DNA of 64,000 nt from Flavisolibacter longurius (GCA_013327885.1 JABUMY010000002.1:1-64000); one strand, 5' to 3'; counted from the first letter of the stretch, positions 27,468 to 37,172 are shown. Notes: generated by a model from the sequence alone, not told the origin. A program made the numbers and translations.

Positions 27468-30329
27468 TTACAAGGGGAGTACCACCTCAATGCAAACCGA
27501 TGGGGCGGCCGTAAGGGTAAACGTGCCGTTGAGCAGCTTTACCCGTTCGCTCATGTTGGCCAGGCCGTTGGTAGCCCTGTCGGGCAGCAAAAACCCACGG
27601 CCGTTGTCCGCTATCTGAACGTGAAGGGTATGCTCTTGCAGCGTAAAGGTGTAAGTGGCTTTTTGCGCACCGGAATGCTTTAAAATATTCTGCGAGGCCT
27701 CCTGAACAAGACGAAACAGGTGCAGGGTTTGCGCCGGTGACAGGAGGCGGGGTTCAACGGCCGTTTCTTTCACCTCCCAGCTTATGGAAGTTCCTTCGTA
27801 ATGGCGTTGCAGAAACGTGCGGATGCGCAGCAGGAATTCGCTGAGCGAATGCGCCGTTTCCTGAACGGCCCAAATGGTTTCCCGCAGCACGTTCATGGTT
27901 TCCCTTGTTTGTGCGGAAAGATGCTGCACCGTTTGGCTGGCTGTTTGCCAGTCGCCGCGGTAAAGGCGGGTTTCGATGTTGTCGGTTTGGGCAATGATGG
28001 TGGCTAGGTTGGCGCCCAGGTGGTCGTGCAGGTCTTTGGCAATGCGTTCCCGTTCGCGGTGAAGCGTTTGCTGCAACAGTAGCGCCGCTTCTTTTTTGCG
28101 GCGGTTGGCCTTTTCAACCGCCTTGCTTACCAACCAGGTAACCACTACTGTGATGCCAATGAGCAGGAGGATAAAAGGCGCTGTTTGCCAAAACGGTTTT
28201 TGCACCGTAAACCGGGCCAGCACTTCCGGCCCGCTCCCGTAGCCATCAGCATTCACCGGTTTCACTAGCAGGGTGTAGTTGCCAGGCCGCAGGCCGGTAA
28301 ACGATACTGCCAGCGAATCTTTCAGTGGCTTCCAGTCGTTGTGCAAACCCTGTAACTGGTAATAAAGCTCGTGCTGTGCAAACAGCGTGTTGAAAAAAGG
28401 CGCCAGGACAAATTTCAGTGTGTTGAAATGATAAGGAATCCCCCCCGGCAGATCCGCCCCTTCCTTTCCATCCAGCACTGTTTTCAGCAAAGCCGGTTTT
28501 GTGACCCGTTGGTTGGCAACCACCGCGTCAAGCCGTACGATCGAAAACGTTTTACCAGACCCGATAGCCACTTCGTTGCGGTGGGGATTGTAAGCGGCGG
28601 CGGTAACGGCATCGTCTTTTTCTACCAGCGGGAAAGAAGCCACTGGCAATAGGGCACCGCCCGTTTGCAGGTACAGGCAGCGGTTGCTCACCGTCCATAA
28701 CCGGTGGGCACGGTCAAAAAAAACAGCCAGCGCCTTTTCCTGCGCATAAGACGGGGGAAACCGCAGGGTTTGCACCACCCGGCTGGCGGTGTACAGGGCC
28801 ACGCCGCCCCGGGTACCTATCCATACCGTATCACCCCGCTGGTAAAGCGAAAAAACGCTGTTGCTCAGCAAGCCTTGTTTTTGGGTTAGATGGCTGTTTT
28901 GGCTGGTGGCCGTGTTGGTGAGAATCACACCATCTTCGTGCGACAGGGCGGCAAACCCCTGCTGCAGGGGAACTATTTTTTCAACGATGCGAAACGGGTA
29001 ACCAAGATGTTTTTGCAGAACGGTTCCGTAGCGGAACTGCACCAGGCCGCTGCCGTAGGTTCCCGCCAGGTAACCACCGGTGGTATTGATAACCGAAGAA
29101 ATGCCAGCAGTACATTCTAAAAACCGAAGGGGCTCCAAAGCGGCGCCCTTGCTGGCATAAAAAGCAACTCCTTTGAGTGTGGCCACCAGCACAGTATCCT
29201 TGTTTTGCCAAAGGCTAAACGCGGTGGGACCCGCGGTGGCTACCGCTGCCAGGGATTGACCCGAACCGCTGGTTTTGTACACCGTTTCACCAGCCAGCAA
29301 GAGCCAGTCGTTGCCTAGGGGCAGAATGCTGCGAACGGGTTGATGATCGAGGAAGAAGGTTTTGCGGTAACGGTTCTTTACCAGCTTTAAGCCGGCACCC
29401 AGGGTAGCGATGACAATGGTTCCGTCTTTTGCCTCGTAAATGTGGTTAACATAATCGGTTTCAAGGCCGCTGCTGTGGTTATAAAATGCCGGCGGGCGGG
29501 TAGCATTAAAATGATAATAACCGGTTTTGATGTCGTACACAAACAATCCCTGCCCGGTAGCGCAGGCATACGCATAGCTGTTGCCGTTCGCAAACAGGTT
29601 GGCCTGCTGCTGCACCTCCCCCGACCGGCCAAACCGGAAATAAGCGGTGTTGGTCACCACCACGCTGTCGGAAAGGTAATAGACAGTCTTTATTTCGGGA
29701 AAGGGTTCAGTCACCTTGCGTAAGTGAACCGGCCACTTTGTGTGCAGGGCTTTTTTCAGGGCGGTGCTGTCTGCCTGTTTGGTCAGCAGGCCGTACACCC
29801 GTTCTTTACCGGCATCACCGCGGAGGATAACGGACTGCTTTCCGCGGTACTGAAAAACAATTTCCGGCTTTGCTATCGCCTCCGGGCGGAAGCGGTAGCC
29901 GGTGTAAACATCCCCCTGCCCGGCTTCGGCATACAGTGCTCCTTCGCTGTCGGTTTGCAGGGTGTAAGGCAGCAGGTACTCAGGGTGATCCAGAGGCCGC
30001 AACTTGCCATTTTGCGGGTTAAAATGATAATAGCCTTTTTCGCTGATGCCCAGCCAAAGCCCGCCTTTTTTATCGCTCAATACCATGTTGATGTAATTGC
30101 CCGGGAGCCCGTTGTCGCGGTCCCACACTGTCCACCGAAAGCCATCGTAGCGGCACAGGCCTTTGTCAGTACCAGCCCAAAAAAACCCGGCTTCATCTTC
30201 GGTAACGGCAAATACATAATTGCTTGGCAGGCCATGGCCTGTGTTGAGGGTTTGGTAAATGGAGAACGACTGCGCCTTTGTTACCAGGGTTAGAAGAAAG
30301 AAGAAAAAGTAGGCAGCCAGCTTCAGCAT
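27468..30329 (-). CDS. propeller-type sensor histidine kinase (HisKA_3)
   Basis: 953 residues from the ATG at 30327-30329, which gives the signal peptide MLKLAAYFFFFLLTLVTKAQS. An earlier ATG would place 31 poorly fitting residues before it. The large periplasmic part has two-component-regulator propeller repeats (GLPSNYVFAVTEDEAGFFWAGTDKGLCRYDG, split here: GFFWAGT, GLCRYDG) and a Y_Y_Y-type domain before the membrane helix near residue 725-745. The cytoplasmic part has a dimerisation and phosphoacceptor helix (RERIAKDLHDHLGANLA) and an ATPase domain ending with DNGRGF and NGLANMSERVKLL. Unlike the one-piece hybrid systems of Bacteroides, it has no fused regulator: the regulator is the next gene. 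Confidence 0.93.
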   Translation of the reverse strand: MLKLAAYFFFFLLTLVTKAQSFSIYQTLNTGHGLPSNYVFAVTEDEAGFFWAGTDKGLCRYDGFRWTVWDRDNGLPGNYINMVLSDKKGGLWLGISEKGYYHFNPQNGKLRPLDHPEYLLPYTLQTDSEGALYAEAGQGDVYTGYRFRPEAIAKPEIVFQYRGKQSVILRGDAGKERVYGLLTKQADSTALKKALHTKWPVHLRKVTEPFPEIKTVYYLSDSVVVTNTAYFRFGRSGEVQQQANLFANGNSYAYACATGQGLFVYDIKTGYYHFNATRPPAFYNHSSGLETDYVNHIYEAKDGTIVIATLGAGLKLVKNRYRKTFFLDHQPVRSILPLGNDWLLLAGETVYKTSGSGQSLAAVATAGPTAFSLWQNKDTVLVATLKGVAFYASKGAALEPLRFLECTAGISSVINTTGGYLAGTYGSGLVQFRYGTVLQKHLGYPFRIVEKIVPLQQGFAALSHEDGVILTNTATSQNSHLTQKQGLLSNSVFSLYQRGDTVWIGTRGGVALYTASRVVQTLRFPPSYAQEKALAVFFDRAHRLWTVSNRCLYLQTGGALLPVASFPLVEKDDAVTAAAYNPHRNEVAIGSGKTFSIVRLDAVVANQRVTKPALLKTVLDGKEGADLPGGIPYHFNTLKFVLAPFFNTLFAQHELYYQLQGLHNDWKPLKDSLAVSFTGLRPGNYTLLVKPVNADGYGSGPEVLARFTVQKPFWQTAPFILLLIGITVVVTWLVSKAVEKANRRKKEAALLLQQTLHRERERIAKDLHDHLGANLATIIAQTDNIETRLYRGDWQTASQTVQHLSAQTRETMNVLRETIWAVQETAHSLSEFLLRIRTFLQRHYEGTSISWEVKETAVEPRLLSPAQTLHLFRLVQEASQNILKHSGAQKATYTFTLQEHTLHVQIADNGRGFLLPDRATNGLANMSERVKLLNGTFTLTAAPSVCIEVVLPL

Positions 30330-30507
30330 AAGGTACTCAAATAAGAGAGCAATAATATTCAAAAGATACGCAATCCATCGTATTGGGGGGCTTTGAAATT
30401 TGACCAGTTTTACGCCTTGCAAAATAACACGGGCAATCCATCCATCAAATACCAGTGGCCTGGATGCCGTTTAACCGCTTTCTTTTACCACTAATTCAAA
30501 CTTGTTT

Positions 30508-33327
30508 ATGAGAGCAATTTTACTTTTCGTTCTGTCAGCGTTTTTTTTACCGGCAGCCTTTGCCCAAAACCCACGCATGGTAAAAGCCGTGGGTGGTACC
30601 GTGCTGCAGCCCGACGACAAAGACCAGGAGATCTGGCAAAACAATGAATGGAAGGGGAAGTTCTTTTATCAGGGAACCGGCACGCCGCTAAAGCTGTGCA
30701 TAACAGACGGCACAGAAGCCGGTACAAGACTTCTCAAGGAGATCAATGCTGATTTTTTTCAATTTACCGTGCCGGCAGAGAACTTTATCTACATCATTAC
30801 CGAACGCAGCTCCGGCGCTTACCCCAACCTGGTCAACAACGTAGAGATCTGGAAAAGCGATGGCACAGAGGCCGGCACCTTGCTGGTAAAAGCGCTGCCG
30901 CCGTTCAACCCCTTTAACTTTAGTTCCGGTGTTGGCTGGACCAGTGATAAAAACCTTCGGCGTAACTTTTCGGTGGTGGGTGATGTGCTGTATTTTATGG
31001 GTTGGGATGCCACCCACGGCAAGGAATTGTGGCGCACCGATGGTACCGACGCCGGCACCTTTATGGTAAAAGACATTCGTGCGGGCACGGCCGCCTCCAA
31101 TCCCAGCAGCTTTATCGCCCTGGGCACGGACGTTTATTTTTTTGCAGCCGCGGTTAACCTGGAGCAAAAGCTCTGGAAAACCGATGGAACAGCCGAAGGA
31201 ACTGTGCAGGTACCCGTACCGGAGCCCTTTTTTGCCGTGCCCTACGTGGGCAGGGCCGGAAACAAGATCGTATTTTTTGCCACCAACACCGTTAATGGCA
31301 TTGAGCCTTGGGTAACGGACGGCACACCTGCAGGCACCTTTATGCTGGCCGATGTAAACCCCGGCGCCGGCAACGGCACACCACCCAGCGAGCAAAACGT
31401 CCACCTTCGTTTTAACGACAAGTACTGCTTTTTTATGGGCAACAAATCGGTGGGTGGCAAAAGCCTTTGGCGCACCGACGGCACCAAAGAAGGTACCATC
31501 CAGCTAACACCGGATGGACTGGTGACCGAAGAAAACTTCAGCAGCAGCTACTCCGATATCAACAACAATTACCTGTACTGGATCGGGGGCAACCAAAAGC
31601 TATACCGCAGCGATGGCACCGTGGCGGGAACAACAAGAGTCACCGCTTCGCTGAGCAATGCCCAATACCTGAAGATCTACAAGGACGCCGCCTGGTTTCA
31701 TGCCCGCAATGCCGACAATGTTTCCAACGGCGAACCTTTTCGCAGCGACGGCACGGCAGCTAACACCAAGCGCCTCGAGGTGCAACCAGGAGAAATGCCT
31801 TCATATCCCTATGGCTTTTTTGTTCGAGAGAACAAGCTTTATTTCTTTTCCGATTCGTATGCCGGCAGAAACCTGTATGAGTATAACGGCGACATGACCT
31901 TCAATGGCTCGCTGGAAGGCGGCCGCTGGCATGACAATGCCAACTGGAACAGCATGCTGACGCCAGGCATTACCGATACCGTCTATATCAACAGCGGGTT
32001 CACCGCAAACGTTGAAGGTGGCCCGGCCGCTGCCGGCAACCTGGTGATGCAGGCAGGCAGCACCGTGAATCTCGCCACACCCACCGACAGCCTGTTTGTT
32101 CATTCAGAGTTGCAGGGAGCCACCTTTTCGGGTAACGGCGTATTGGTCGCCAAAAATTTTAACGGCGGTACGGTTCGCCTTACCGCCCCGCTTGCCGTTG
32201 CTAACCTAAACATCCAGGGTGGTGCTTCCCTTTCGGGGCAACTAACGGTCACCAATAACCTGCACCTTTCCGACAATGCCCGGCTTATGGCTAACAACGC
32301 CAACATTGTGCTTGGCGGCACGGCTTCATCCCTTATCGCCAACGAAACCAATTACATTGTTACCAACGGCACCGGTACGCTGGCCATTGAAAACATCGGA
32401 AGCGGTGGCCGCAGCGGCGGTGTCGTATTTCCCGTGGGTACCGCCAGCGATTACAACCCTGTTGTGCTTACCAACACCGGCACAGCCGATGTATTCCGGG
32501 TACGTGTGCAGCCGCGGCTGTACAACGGCTATTCCGGCGAAACGCCATCGGGTGGGCAGTTTACCGGCGGTGCGGTTAATTCCACCTGGTTTGTTGCTGA
32601 AGGCACTGCCGGCGGCACCAACGCCACTCTTCAACTGCAATGGAATGCAGGCCAGGAATTATCCGGCTTTGACCGAACACAAAGCCGCCTTGGGCACTAC
32701 ACGGCCGGAAGCTGGCAACTGGCCGCAGCCGGCGCGGCCGGCGGCAGCAATCCTTACACCTGGAGCGGCAGTGGCTACTCTTCTTTTTCGCCTTTTGGCG
32801 TGCTGAACACCAACACTACGCTGCCGGTGTACCAGGCCAGGCTTTCCCTGCAGCAAACAGGTAACACCAGCCGCCTGCGGTGGAACATCCTTGCCGAAAA
32901 TGCCGAACAGATCATTGTTGAACGTTCTGCCGATGGCGCTTTGTTTTCACCGTTGGCCACCTTGCCCTTTGCTGCTACCGGCACGTACAATGACGCAGCG
33001 GGTGCCGGGAAGGTTTTTTACCGGCTGAAAATAACAGCAGACGGCGGCCAGGTAAAATACAGCAACACAGCCTGGGGCGTTGGCGGCAACGATCGTTCGC
33101 TTTCCGTTTACCCAACGGTTTTCAGCCAGGGCTTTTACCTGCAGCACAACGGCAGCGAACAGGCCCTGCTGCGGCTTTATACAACAGAAGGCAAACTGCT
33201 TTTGCAAAAGGCGGTGCAGCCGGGAACCAACTATTTTGCCCCAGAAGTTCTTGCCAGCGGTGTTCTTATTTACCAGGTAGAAATAAAAGGCGAAGTGGTG
33301 AAAACCGGGCGACTGGTAAAGCAGTAA
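30508..33327 (+). CDS. secreted ELWxxDGT-repeat protein with C-terminal sorting domain
   Basis: 939 residues from the ATG at 30508 (a TTG two codons earlier is less likely). The signal peptide ends at AAFAQ. Residues about 60-430 hold eight repeats of the ELWxxDGT type, such as LWRTDGTDAGTFMVKDI, PWVTDGTPAGTFMLADV and LYRSDGTVAGT, spaced roughly 45-50 residues apart, likely a beta propeller. The middle (about 440-700) looks like a beta-helix/autotransporter-like stretch of short Asn/Gly-rich turns. The C-terminus (SVYPTVFSQGF to KTGRLVKQ) is a type IX secretion sorting domain. It is likely surface-attached or released; the ligand is unknown. Confidence 0.88.
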   Translation: MRAILLFVLSAFFLPAAFAQNPRMVKAVGGTVLQPDDKDQEIWQNNEWKGKFFYQGTGTPLKLCITDGTEAGTRLLKEINADFFQFTVPAENFIYIITERSSGAYPNLVNNVEIWKSDGTEAGTLLVKALPPFNPFNFSSGVGWTSDKNLRRNFSVVGDVLYFMGWDATHGKELWRTDGTDAGTFMVKDIRAGTAASNPSSFIALGTDVYFFAAAVNLEQKLWKTDGTAEGTVQVPVPEPFFAVPYVGRAGNKIVFFATNTVNGIEPWVTDGTPAGTFMLADVNPGAGNGTPPSEQNVHLRFNDKYCFFMGNKSVGGKSLWRTDGTKEGTIQLTPDGLVTEENFSSSYSDINNNYLYWIGGNQKLYRSDGTVAGTTRVTASLSNAQYLKIYKDAAWFHARNADNVSNGEPFRSDGTAANTKRLEVQPGEMPSYPYGFFVRENKLYFFSDSYAGRNLYEYNGDMTFNGSLEGGRWHDNANWNSMLTPGITDTVYINSGFTANVEGGPAAAGNLVMQAGSTVNLATPTDSLFVHSELQGATFSGNGVLVAKNFNGGTVRLTAPLAVANLNIQGGASLSGQLTVTNNLHLSDNARLMANNANIVLGGTASSLIANETNYIVTNGTGTLAIENIGSGGRSGGVVFPVGTASDYNPVVLTNTGTADVFRVRVQPRLYNGYSGETPSGGQFTGGAVNSTWFVAEGTAGGTNATLQLQWNAGQELSGFDRTQSRLGHYTAGSWQLAAAGAAGGSNPYTWSGSGYSSFSPFGVLNTNTTLPVYQARLSLQQTGNTSRLRWNILAENAEQIIVERSADGALFSPLATLPFAATGTYNDAAGAGKVFYRLKITADGGQVKYSNTAWGVGGNDRSLSVYPTVFSQGFYLQHNGSEQALLRLYTTEGKLLLQKAVQPGTNYFAPEVLASGVLIYQVEIKGEVVKTGRLVKQ

Positions 33328-33343
33328 CGGCATAACCGCATAC

Positions 33344-33386
33344 AAAGCAAAGAGGTTGAACGGGTGTTCAACCTCTTTGCTTTTTG
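33344..33386 (+). terminator. terminator after ELWxxDGT gene
   Basis: The 15-16-bp stem agcaaagaggttgaa/ttcaacctctttgct with loop cgggtg is followed by TTTTT. It lies about 17 bases past the stop codon. Confidence 0.92.
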
Positions 33387-33463
33387 GCCCTGTGCTGAAG
33401 CGGCCGATCGTAGCGCCGTCATCACGGCGCAGCAGCTACTCTGCTAAAGCAGGAAAGACAGGC

Positions 33464-34021
33464 TTATTTCTTTACCAGCCGTCGTCCCTTGGAATCGATA
33501 ACCGCCACTTTGCCGTTCACAATCTTGATGTCGTCCATGACCATGGCAGAATCCATGGCCATGCCCTTTGGCCGGTTTGTTTCGGTGTACCATAGGCTTA
33601 CCCATTCTTCACCGCGGGACTTGCTTCGCACAGATTCGTAGTCGTGCATGCGAACGGCGATGGTGTCCATCTTGCTGCGGTGCGCCGTAAAGAATTTCAC
33701 CAGGCTGTCGCCTGTTCCTTTAAAGGCAACATTGTCGGCATAAAATTCAACCGAATCGGCCAGGTATTGCCGGATACCGGTGAGGTTGTTGTCAACATAA
33801 GCTTTTAGGGTATTCATGGCCAGGGCTACGTTGGCAAGAGAGCCCCGCTCCCAGTCCGGTGTTTTGGCCACCGTGTAAGGCAGGGAAACATTTTCGGATT
33901 CGGCGGACGGTTCCGTGGTTACCGTGGTGGTGGAGTCGGTGGTGCCTTTTACCGTGGCATCATCGGCATTGCAGGCAAACAAAAAGGCGGCTGGCAGCAG
34001 GAGAAGGAAAACTTTTTTCAT
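33464..34021 (-). CDS. small lipoprotein, NTF2/SnoaL-like
   Basis: 185 residues. A lipoprotein signal (MKKVFLLLLPAAFLFAC) is followed by a Thr/Ser-rich linker of about 25 residues. The rest (NTLKAYVDNNLTGIRQYLADSVEFYADN, MHDYESVRSKSRGEEWVSLWY, KIVNGKVAVIDSKGRR) has the helix-then-sheet pattern of nuclear-transport-factor-2-like (SnoaL) proteins. The fold assignment is from pattern only. The final strand DDIKIVNGKVAVIDSKGR fits the last strands of the fold. Its function is unknown. It stands alone on the minus strand. Confidence 0.7.
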   Translation of the reverse strand: MKKVFLLLLPAAFLFACNADDATVKGTTDSTTTVTTEPSAESENVSLPYTVAKTPDWERGSLANVALAMNTLKAYVDNNLTGIRQYLADSVEFYADNVAFKGTGDSLVKFFTAHRSKMDTIAVRMHDYESVRSKSRGEEWVSLWYTETNRPKGMAMDSAMVMDDIKIVNGKVAVIDSKGRRLVKK

Positions 34022-34252
34022 GCGAGTGAGGTTTTGGTGAAGGAATAGTCTTCAAGGTAGAGCTTTCCACTCGTTATATAAAAATTTTCACTAATCCATG
34101 TTGATGATGCATTACAGCCACGCAATGGCACGCTGCACAAACGGGTAAGCATCGCACCGGGCAGCGGTCCTGTTGCCGTGTATCACTAGAAAAACAAGGC
34201 AGGCCGCAACTCGTTTACGCCATGCGAAACATAACGCAGACCAAAGGCTTCT

Positions 34253-34984
34253 TCACTGCTTTTTCCGGAAAAGAAGATAGTGCTGAATGGGCAGGAACCG
34301 GCCGTTCTCGGCCAGTTGGAACCCGCTAGCCGCCAGCTCTTTTTGGGCCTGCGCCACACTGAGCTTGTGCAGGGCTTTGATGGGAATGGCGGGGTCTTCG
34401 GCCCGGTACTCCAGCAGGAGGAGCTGCCCGTTGGGGCGAAGGGCTTTGTGAAGTGCTGCCAGCATTTCCCGCGGGTAAGCCAGCTCGTGGTACACATCCA
34501 CCAGAATGGCCAGGTCCACGGAGCTGTCGGGCAGGTTGGGATGCTGTTCGCTTCCCTTGATAACAGAAACATTGGTAGCCCCTTCCTGCCGCACCCGGTC
34601 CTGCAGCGAAGCGATAAATTCGTCCTGCACCTCTACGGCATAAACCTTTCCCTGCGGCACCCGCCGGGCCATGCGAAAGGTATAATACCCGCTGCCGGCG
34701 CCAATATCGGCCACCACGCTGCCGGGGCTTAGCGGCAGGGCGGCAATGGCGGCAGCGGCGTCTTCCTCCTCTTGCCGTGTGCTGCGCTCCAGCCAGCCGG
34801 CACCGCCGGCACTCATCACATGGGCGATCTCCCGGCCCATAAACACTTTACCGGTACCATCGGGGTGCGGCGTTTTATACGTGTAGGCGGTATCGTTACC
34901 CGGCCCGGTGGGTGGCCCGGCAGTGCCGCAACGGGTGAGCGAAAGGCTGAGTGAAAAGGCCAGGACAAGGAGAAAGGTTTGCAT
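34253..34984 (-). CDS. SAM-dependent methyltransferase with N-terminal signal sequence
   Basis: 243 residues from the ATG at 34982-34984. The class I methyltransferase fold is clear: motif I VVADIGAGSGYYTFRMA, an acidic residue at the end of strand 2 (VYAVEVQDEF), motif VDLAILVDVYHELAYP and LLLLEYRAEDP. Unusually, the enzyme begins with a hydrophobic segment that ends LSLTRCGTAG, which reads as a lipoprotein signal. A longer in-frame start at 35158 adds 58 residues that look non-coding. If the signal is real, the enzyme lies outside the cytoplasm, away from its SAM supply. A start inside the coding region, dropping the signal, is not obvious because no good ATG follows before MGREIAHVMSAGG. 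Confidence 0.82.
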   Translation of the reverse strand: MQTFLLVLAFSLSLSLTRCGTAGPPTGPGNDTAYTYKTPHPDGTGKVFMGREIAHVMSAGGAGWLERSTRQEEEDAAAAIAALPLSPGSVVADIGAGSGYYTFRMARRVPQGKVYAVEVQDEFIASLQDRVRQEGATNVSVIKGSEQHPNLPDSSVDLAILVDVYHELAYPREMLAALHKALRPNGQLLLLEYRAEDPAIPIKALHKLSVAQAQKELAASGFQLAENGRFLPIQHYLLFRKKQ

Positions 34985-35081
34985 ACCAAAGCAGAACAAT
35001 GAACGGGCCGGATTGGTTGAAAAAGGCAGCAAGCACACCACTTGCTGAACTCGTTGTATAACCGGGTTGATAAAAAGAAAG

Positions 35082-35681
35082 CTAGTTTTTGCAGGCAAGC
35101 TTTGCCGCGTACTGGCTCCAGTTATCGTACCCATCAAAGCGCAGGGCCGTAACGCCATTAACGGTGATCCAACCTACCCTGAGATAGACCAGGTCTTTTT
35201 TGGGCAGCTTCAGGGAGTAATAGTAAAAACCGGTGAGGGGGTCGTTGTCGCAGCTTTTTAGCAGCGCTGCTTTGTAGGGGCGCTTACCCAGCAAACTGTC
35301 GAGGGTGGGCTTGGGTGGTAAGGCGGCATTGCCGGCGCTGGCAATGCTAAAAGAGGCATAGCCCATGCGCGGGCCTTTCAGCAGCACCTGCCAGGTAAGC
35401 GGCTTGCCTGCATTGGAATAACCTTTCCCGTTAAGGGTGATATCGGCGGTTCCCTGCCGGAAAAAATTGATGCTGGTATCGTTGCTCATCTCCAGCCTGT
35501 CGGCCCTCCATTTCACGGGGTATTTTTGCGCCTTTCCCACCGCCCAATCGCCTACGGATTCATAACCGGTACTGTCGGCAACCAGCTTTTTTAGGAGATC
35601 GTATAACTCCACTTTCTGTGTTTGCGCCACGGCCGCTTTTGAAAACAGGAGCAGGAAGAGCAGGAAAAAGAACGTTCGCAT
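35082..35681 (-). CDS. secreted protein, unknown
   Basis: 199 residues from the ATG at 35679-35681, which gives the signal peptide MRTFFFLLFLLLFSKAAVAQ. The mature protein has mixed strands and helices and ends with DLVYLRVGWITVNGVTALRFDGYDN, a hydrophobic-strand pattern. It shows no motif I recognise. It starts 100 bases upstream (in transcription order) of the methyltransferase gene, in the same orientation, so the two might share a transcript. Confidence 0.65.
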   Translation of the reverse strand: MRTFFFLLFLLLFSKAAVAQTQKVELYDLLKKLVADSTGYESVGDWAVGKAQKYPVKWRADRLEMSNDTSINFFRQGTADITLNGKGYSNAGKPLTWQVLLKGPRMGYASFSIASAGNAALPPKPTLDSLLGKRPYKAALLKSCDNDPLTGFYYYSLKLPKKDLVYLRVGWITVNGVTALRFDGYDNWSQYAAKLACKN

Positions 35682-35888
35682 GCCAGTTGTTTTTAGGAGG
35701 TTTTGTTCCCGGGTGGACAAAAAGCATCAGGGGGTCGTTTTTTAAAGGTAAACGTTTTGTGCGCCATTTTCCAGAATTGCCCAGCCAGGCTTGTGCCCTT
35801 CTGCACGATGCTTTCTGAAAACTGCTATTCGGTTGAGCGTTGTTACCACATGCCGTACAAGGTTAAAGCATTGTTGCAGTCGTTTGTG

Positions 35889-36485
35889 TTAAGAAGCCAG
35901 GTCCTGTAATAGTTCTTCGGCCTGACGCAGGCTTTTCCGGTAATGGCTTTCCACCCATTTGGAATAAAACAGCAGGAAAACAAAGCCAATGGTAAAAGAC
36001 AAAAGCCAGTAATACGTATTCCCCGAAAGGTCTGTTCCGTTGAACAGCCTGGCAAGTAAAACGATGCTGGTCACCAATAACAAATAGCTTAGGGTGATAT
36101 TGAGCTTCTGCAACTTAACAAACCGGATCTTCTGTACCGCAAACGATTGGAGCGCCTCAACATAGGAACTATTTACATTGCCGATCCTGCCCAGCTTCCA
36201 TGTGCTTAGTGTACTGATGACCGGTAGTAACAACAAGAGAAGAATGGAGAGTATACCTGTTACCTGCAAAAGAGTTGTGTCCAGTTTGTAAAAACTAAGC
36301 CCGATAAAAACAGCCGCCATCAGGCAAACGGCGCTTCCTGCCAGTTCAGGCAATATGATTTTTTTCATTTTGGAGCGGTAATGAGCTCTCGTCATTTTTT
36401 CTACTGTTTCAGGATTGAATGCTGGTTGTTTCGATGCCGGACTTTTTGTGTCTTTCCACATGTTTTTAAGATCGTCGAGTTCCAT
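35889..36485 (-). CDS. membrane protein paired with ECF sigma factor
   Basis: 198 residues. It has about 45 cytoplasmic residues (MELDDLKNMWKDTK...), then transmembrane segments near residues 50-67, 74-94, 128-147 and 155-174 and a charged C-terminal tail. The start, ATG at 36485, follows the sigma-factor stop by two bases, so the genes are translationally coupled. Such small membrane proteins accompany many Bacteroidota ECF sigma factors and may act as anti-sigma factors, but no zinc-finger or ASD motif can be seen here, so that role is inference. Confidence 0.8.
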   Translation of the reverse strand: MELDDLKNMWKDTKSPASKQPAFNPETVEKMTRAHYRSKMKKIILPELAGSAVCLMAAVFIGLSFYKLDTTLLQVTGILSILLLLLLPVISTLSTWKLGRIGNVNSSYVEALQSFAVQKIRFVKLQKLNITLSYLLLVTSIVLLARLFNGTDLSGNTYYWLLSFTIGFVFLLFYSKWVESHYRKSLRQAEELLQDLAS

Positions 36486-36487
36486 AA

Positions 36488-36979
36488 TTATGCTTGTTTT
36501 GAAATTTGCTTTCTTAGTTTTTCTTTGATCCGCGACAGCTTTGTTCCTACATTGCTTACGGACAGGCCCGTGATCTCTGCTATCTCCTCGTAGCTTTTTT
36601 CTTCCAGGTAAAGCATCACAATACCTTTTTCCAATAGGTTGAGGCCGTCAATGGATTGTTTCAACAATTTCCACTTCTCTTCTTCCTGGCTATTGTCACT
36701 AACATTGAAGTTCAAATGCTGCTCCTCGATGGGTTCTGTTGGCAACCGTCGCTTCGCCGATTTGAGATGGTAGATGGCAACATTCATGGCGACCCTGTAC
36801 ATCCAGGTACCTAACGTGGCTTTTTGGCTGAACGCATCAAAGGATTTCCAAAGCTGGTAAATGATCTCCTGCACCAGGTCGTTCCTTTCCTCAACTCCAT
36901 TCGTATAAACGGAAGCAATTTTATAGAGCGATCCTTCATTCGATCGTAAGGCTTCGAGGAATGTTTCTTTTTTGTCCAC
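36488..36979 (-). CDS. ECF-type RNA polymerase sigma factor
   Basis: About 163 residues. Region 2 is visible in RNDLVQEIIYQLWKSFDAF and TWMYRVAMNVAIYHLKSAKRR; region 4 in SYEEIAEITGLSVSNVGTKLSRIKEKLRKQ, the DNA-recognition helix-turn-helix. The reading frame extends to a TTG at 37024, but the stretch VDKKETFLEALRSNEG after the GTG at 36977-36979 looks like the usual N-terminus of this type, so the GTG start is my preference. It directs RNA polymerase to a specific set of promoters and is probably controlled by the coupled membrane protein. Confidence 0.88.
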   Translation of the reverse strand: MDKKETFLEALRSNEGSLYKIASVYTNGVEERNDLVQEIIYQLWKSFDAFSQKATLGTWMYRVAMNVAIYHLKSAKRRLPTEPIEEQHLNFNVSDNSQEEEKWKLLKQSIDGLNLLEKGIVMLYLEEKSYEEIAEITGLSVSNVGTKLSRIKEKLRKQISKQA

Positions 36980-37172
36980 AGGGGTCGTATAAACTTTTGT
37001 TCTCGCTATATTAGTGTACGGCAAGTTTGAAAAATCACAGTTGCGCCAAACTATTTTTTAGAAATGGGAAGAACGCGGCTTGAAGGCCACTCTGGCGCTT
37101 GCCACTTGTGTGTTACCCACTAAGGCAAAAGCCGAAACACTATCTTCGGTTTTTGCACGGTTTAAATTTTGT

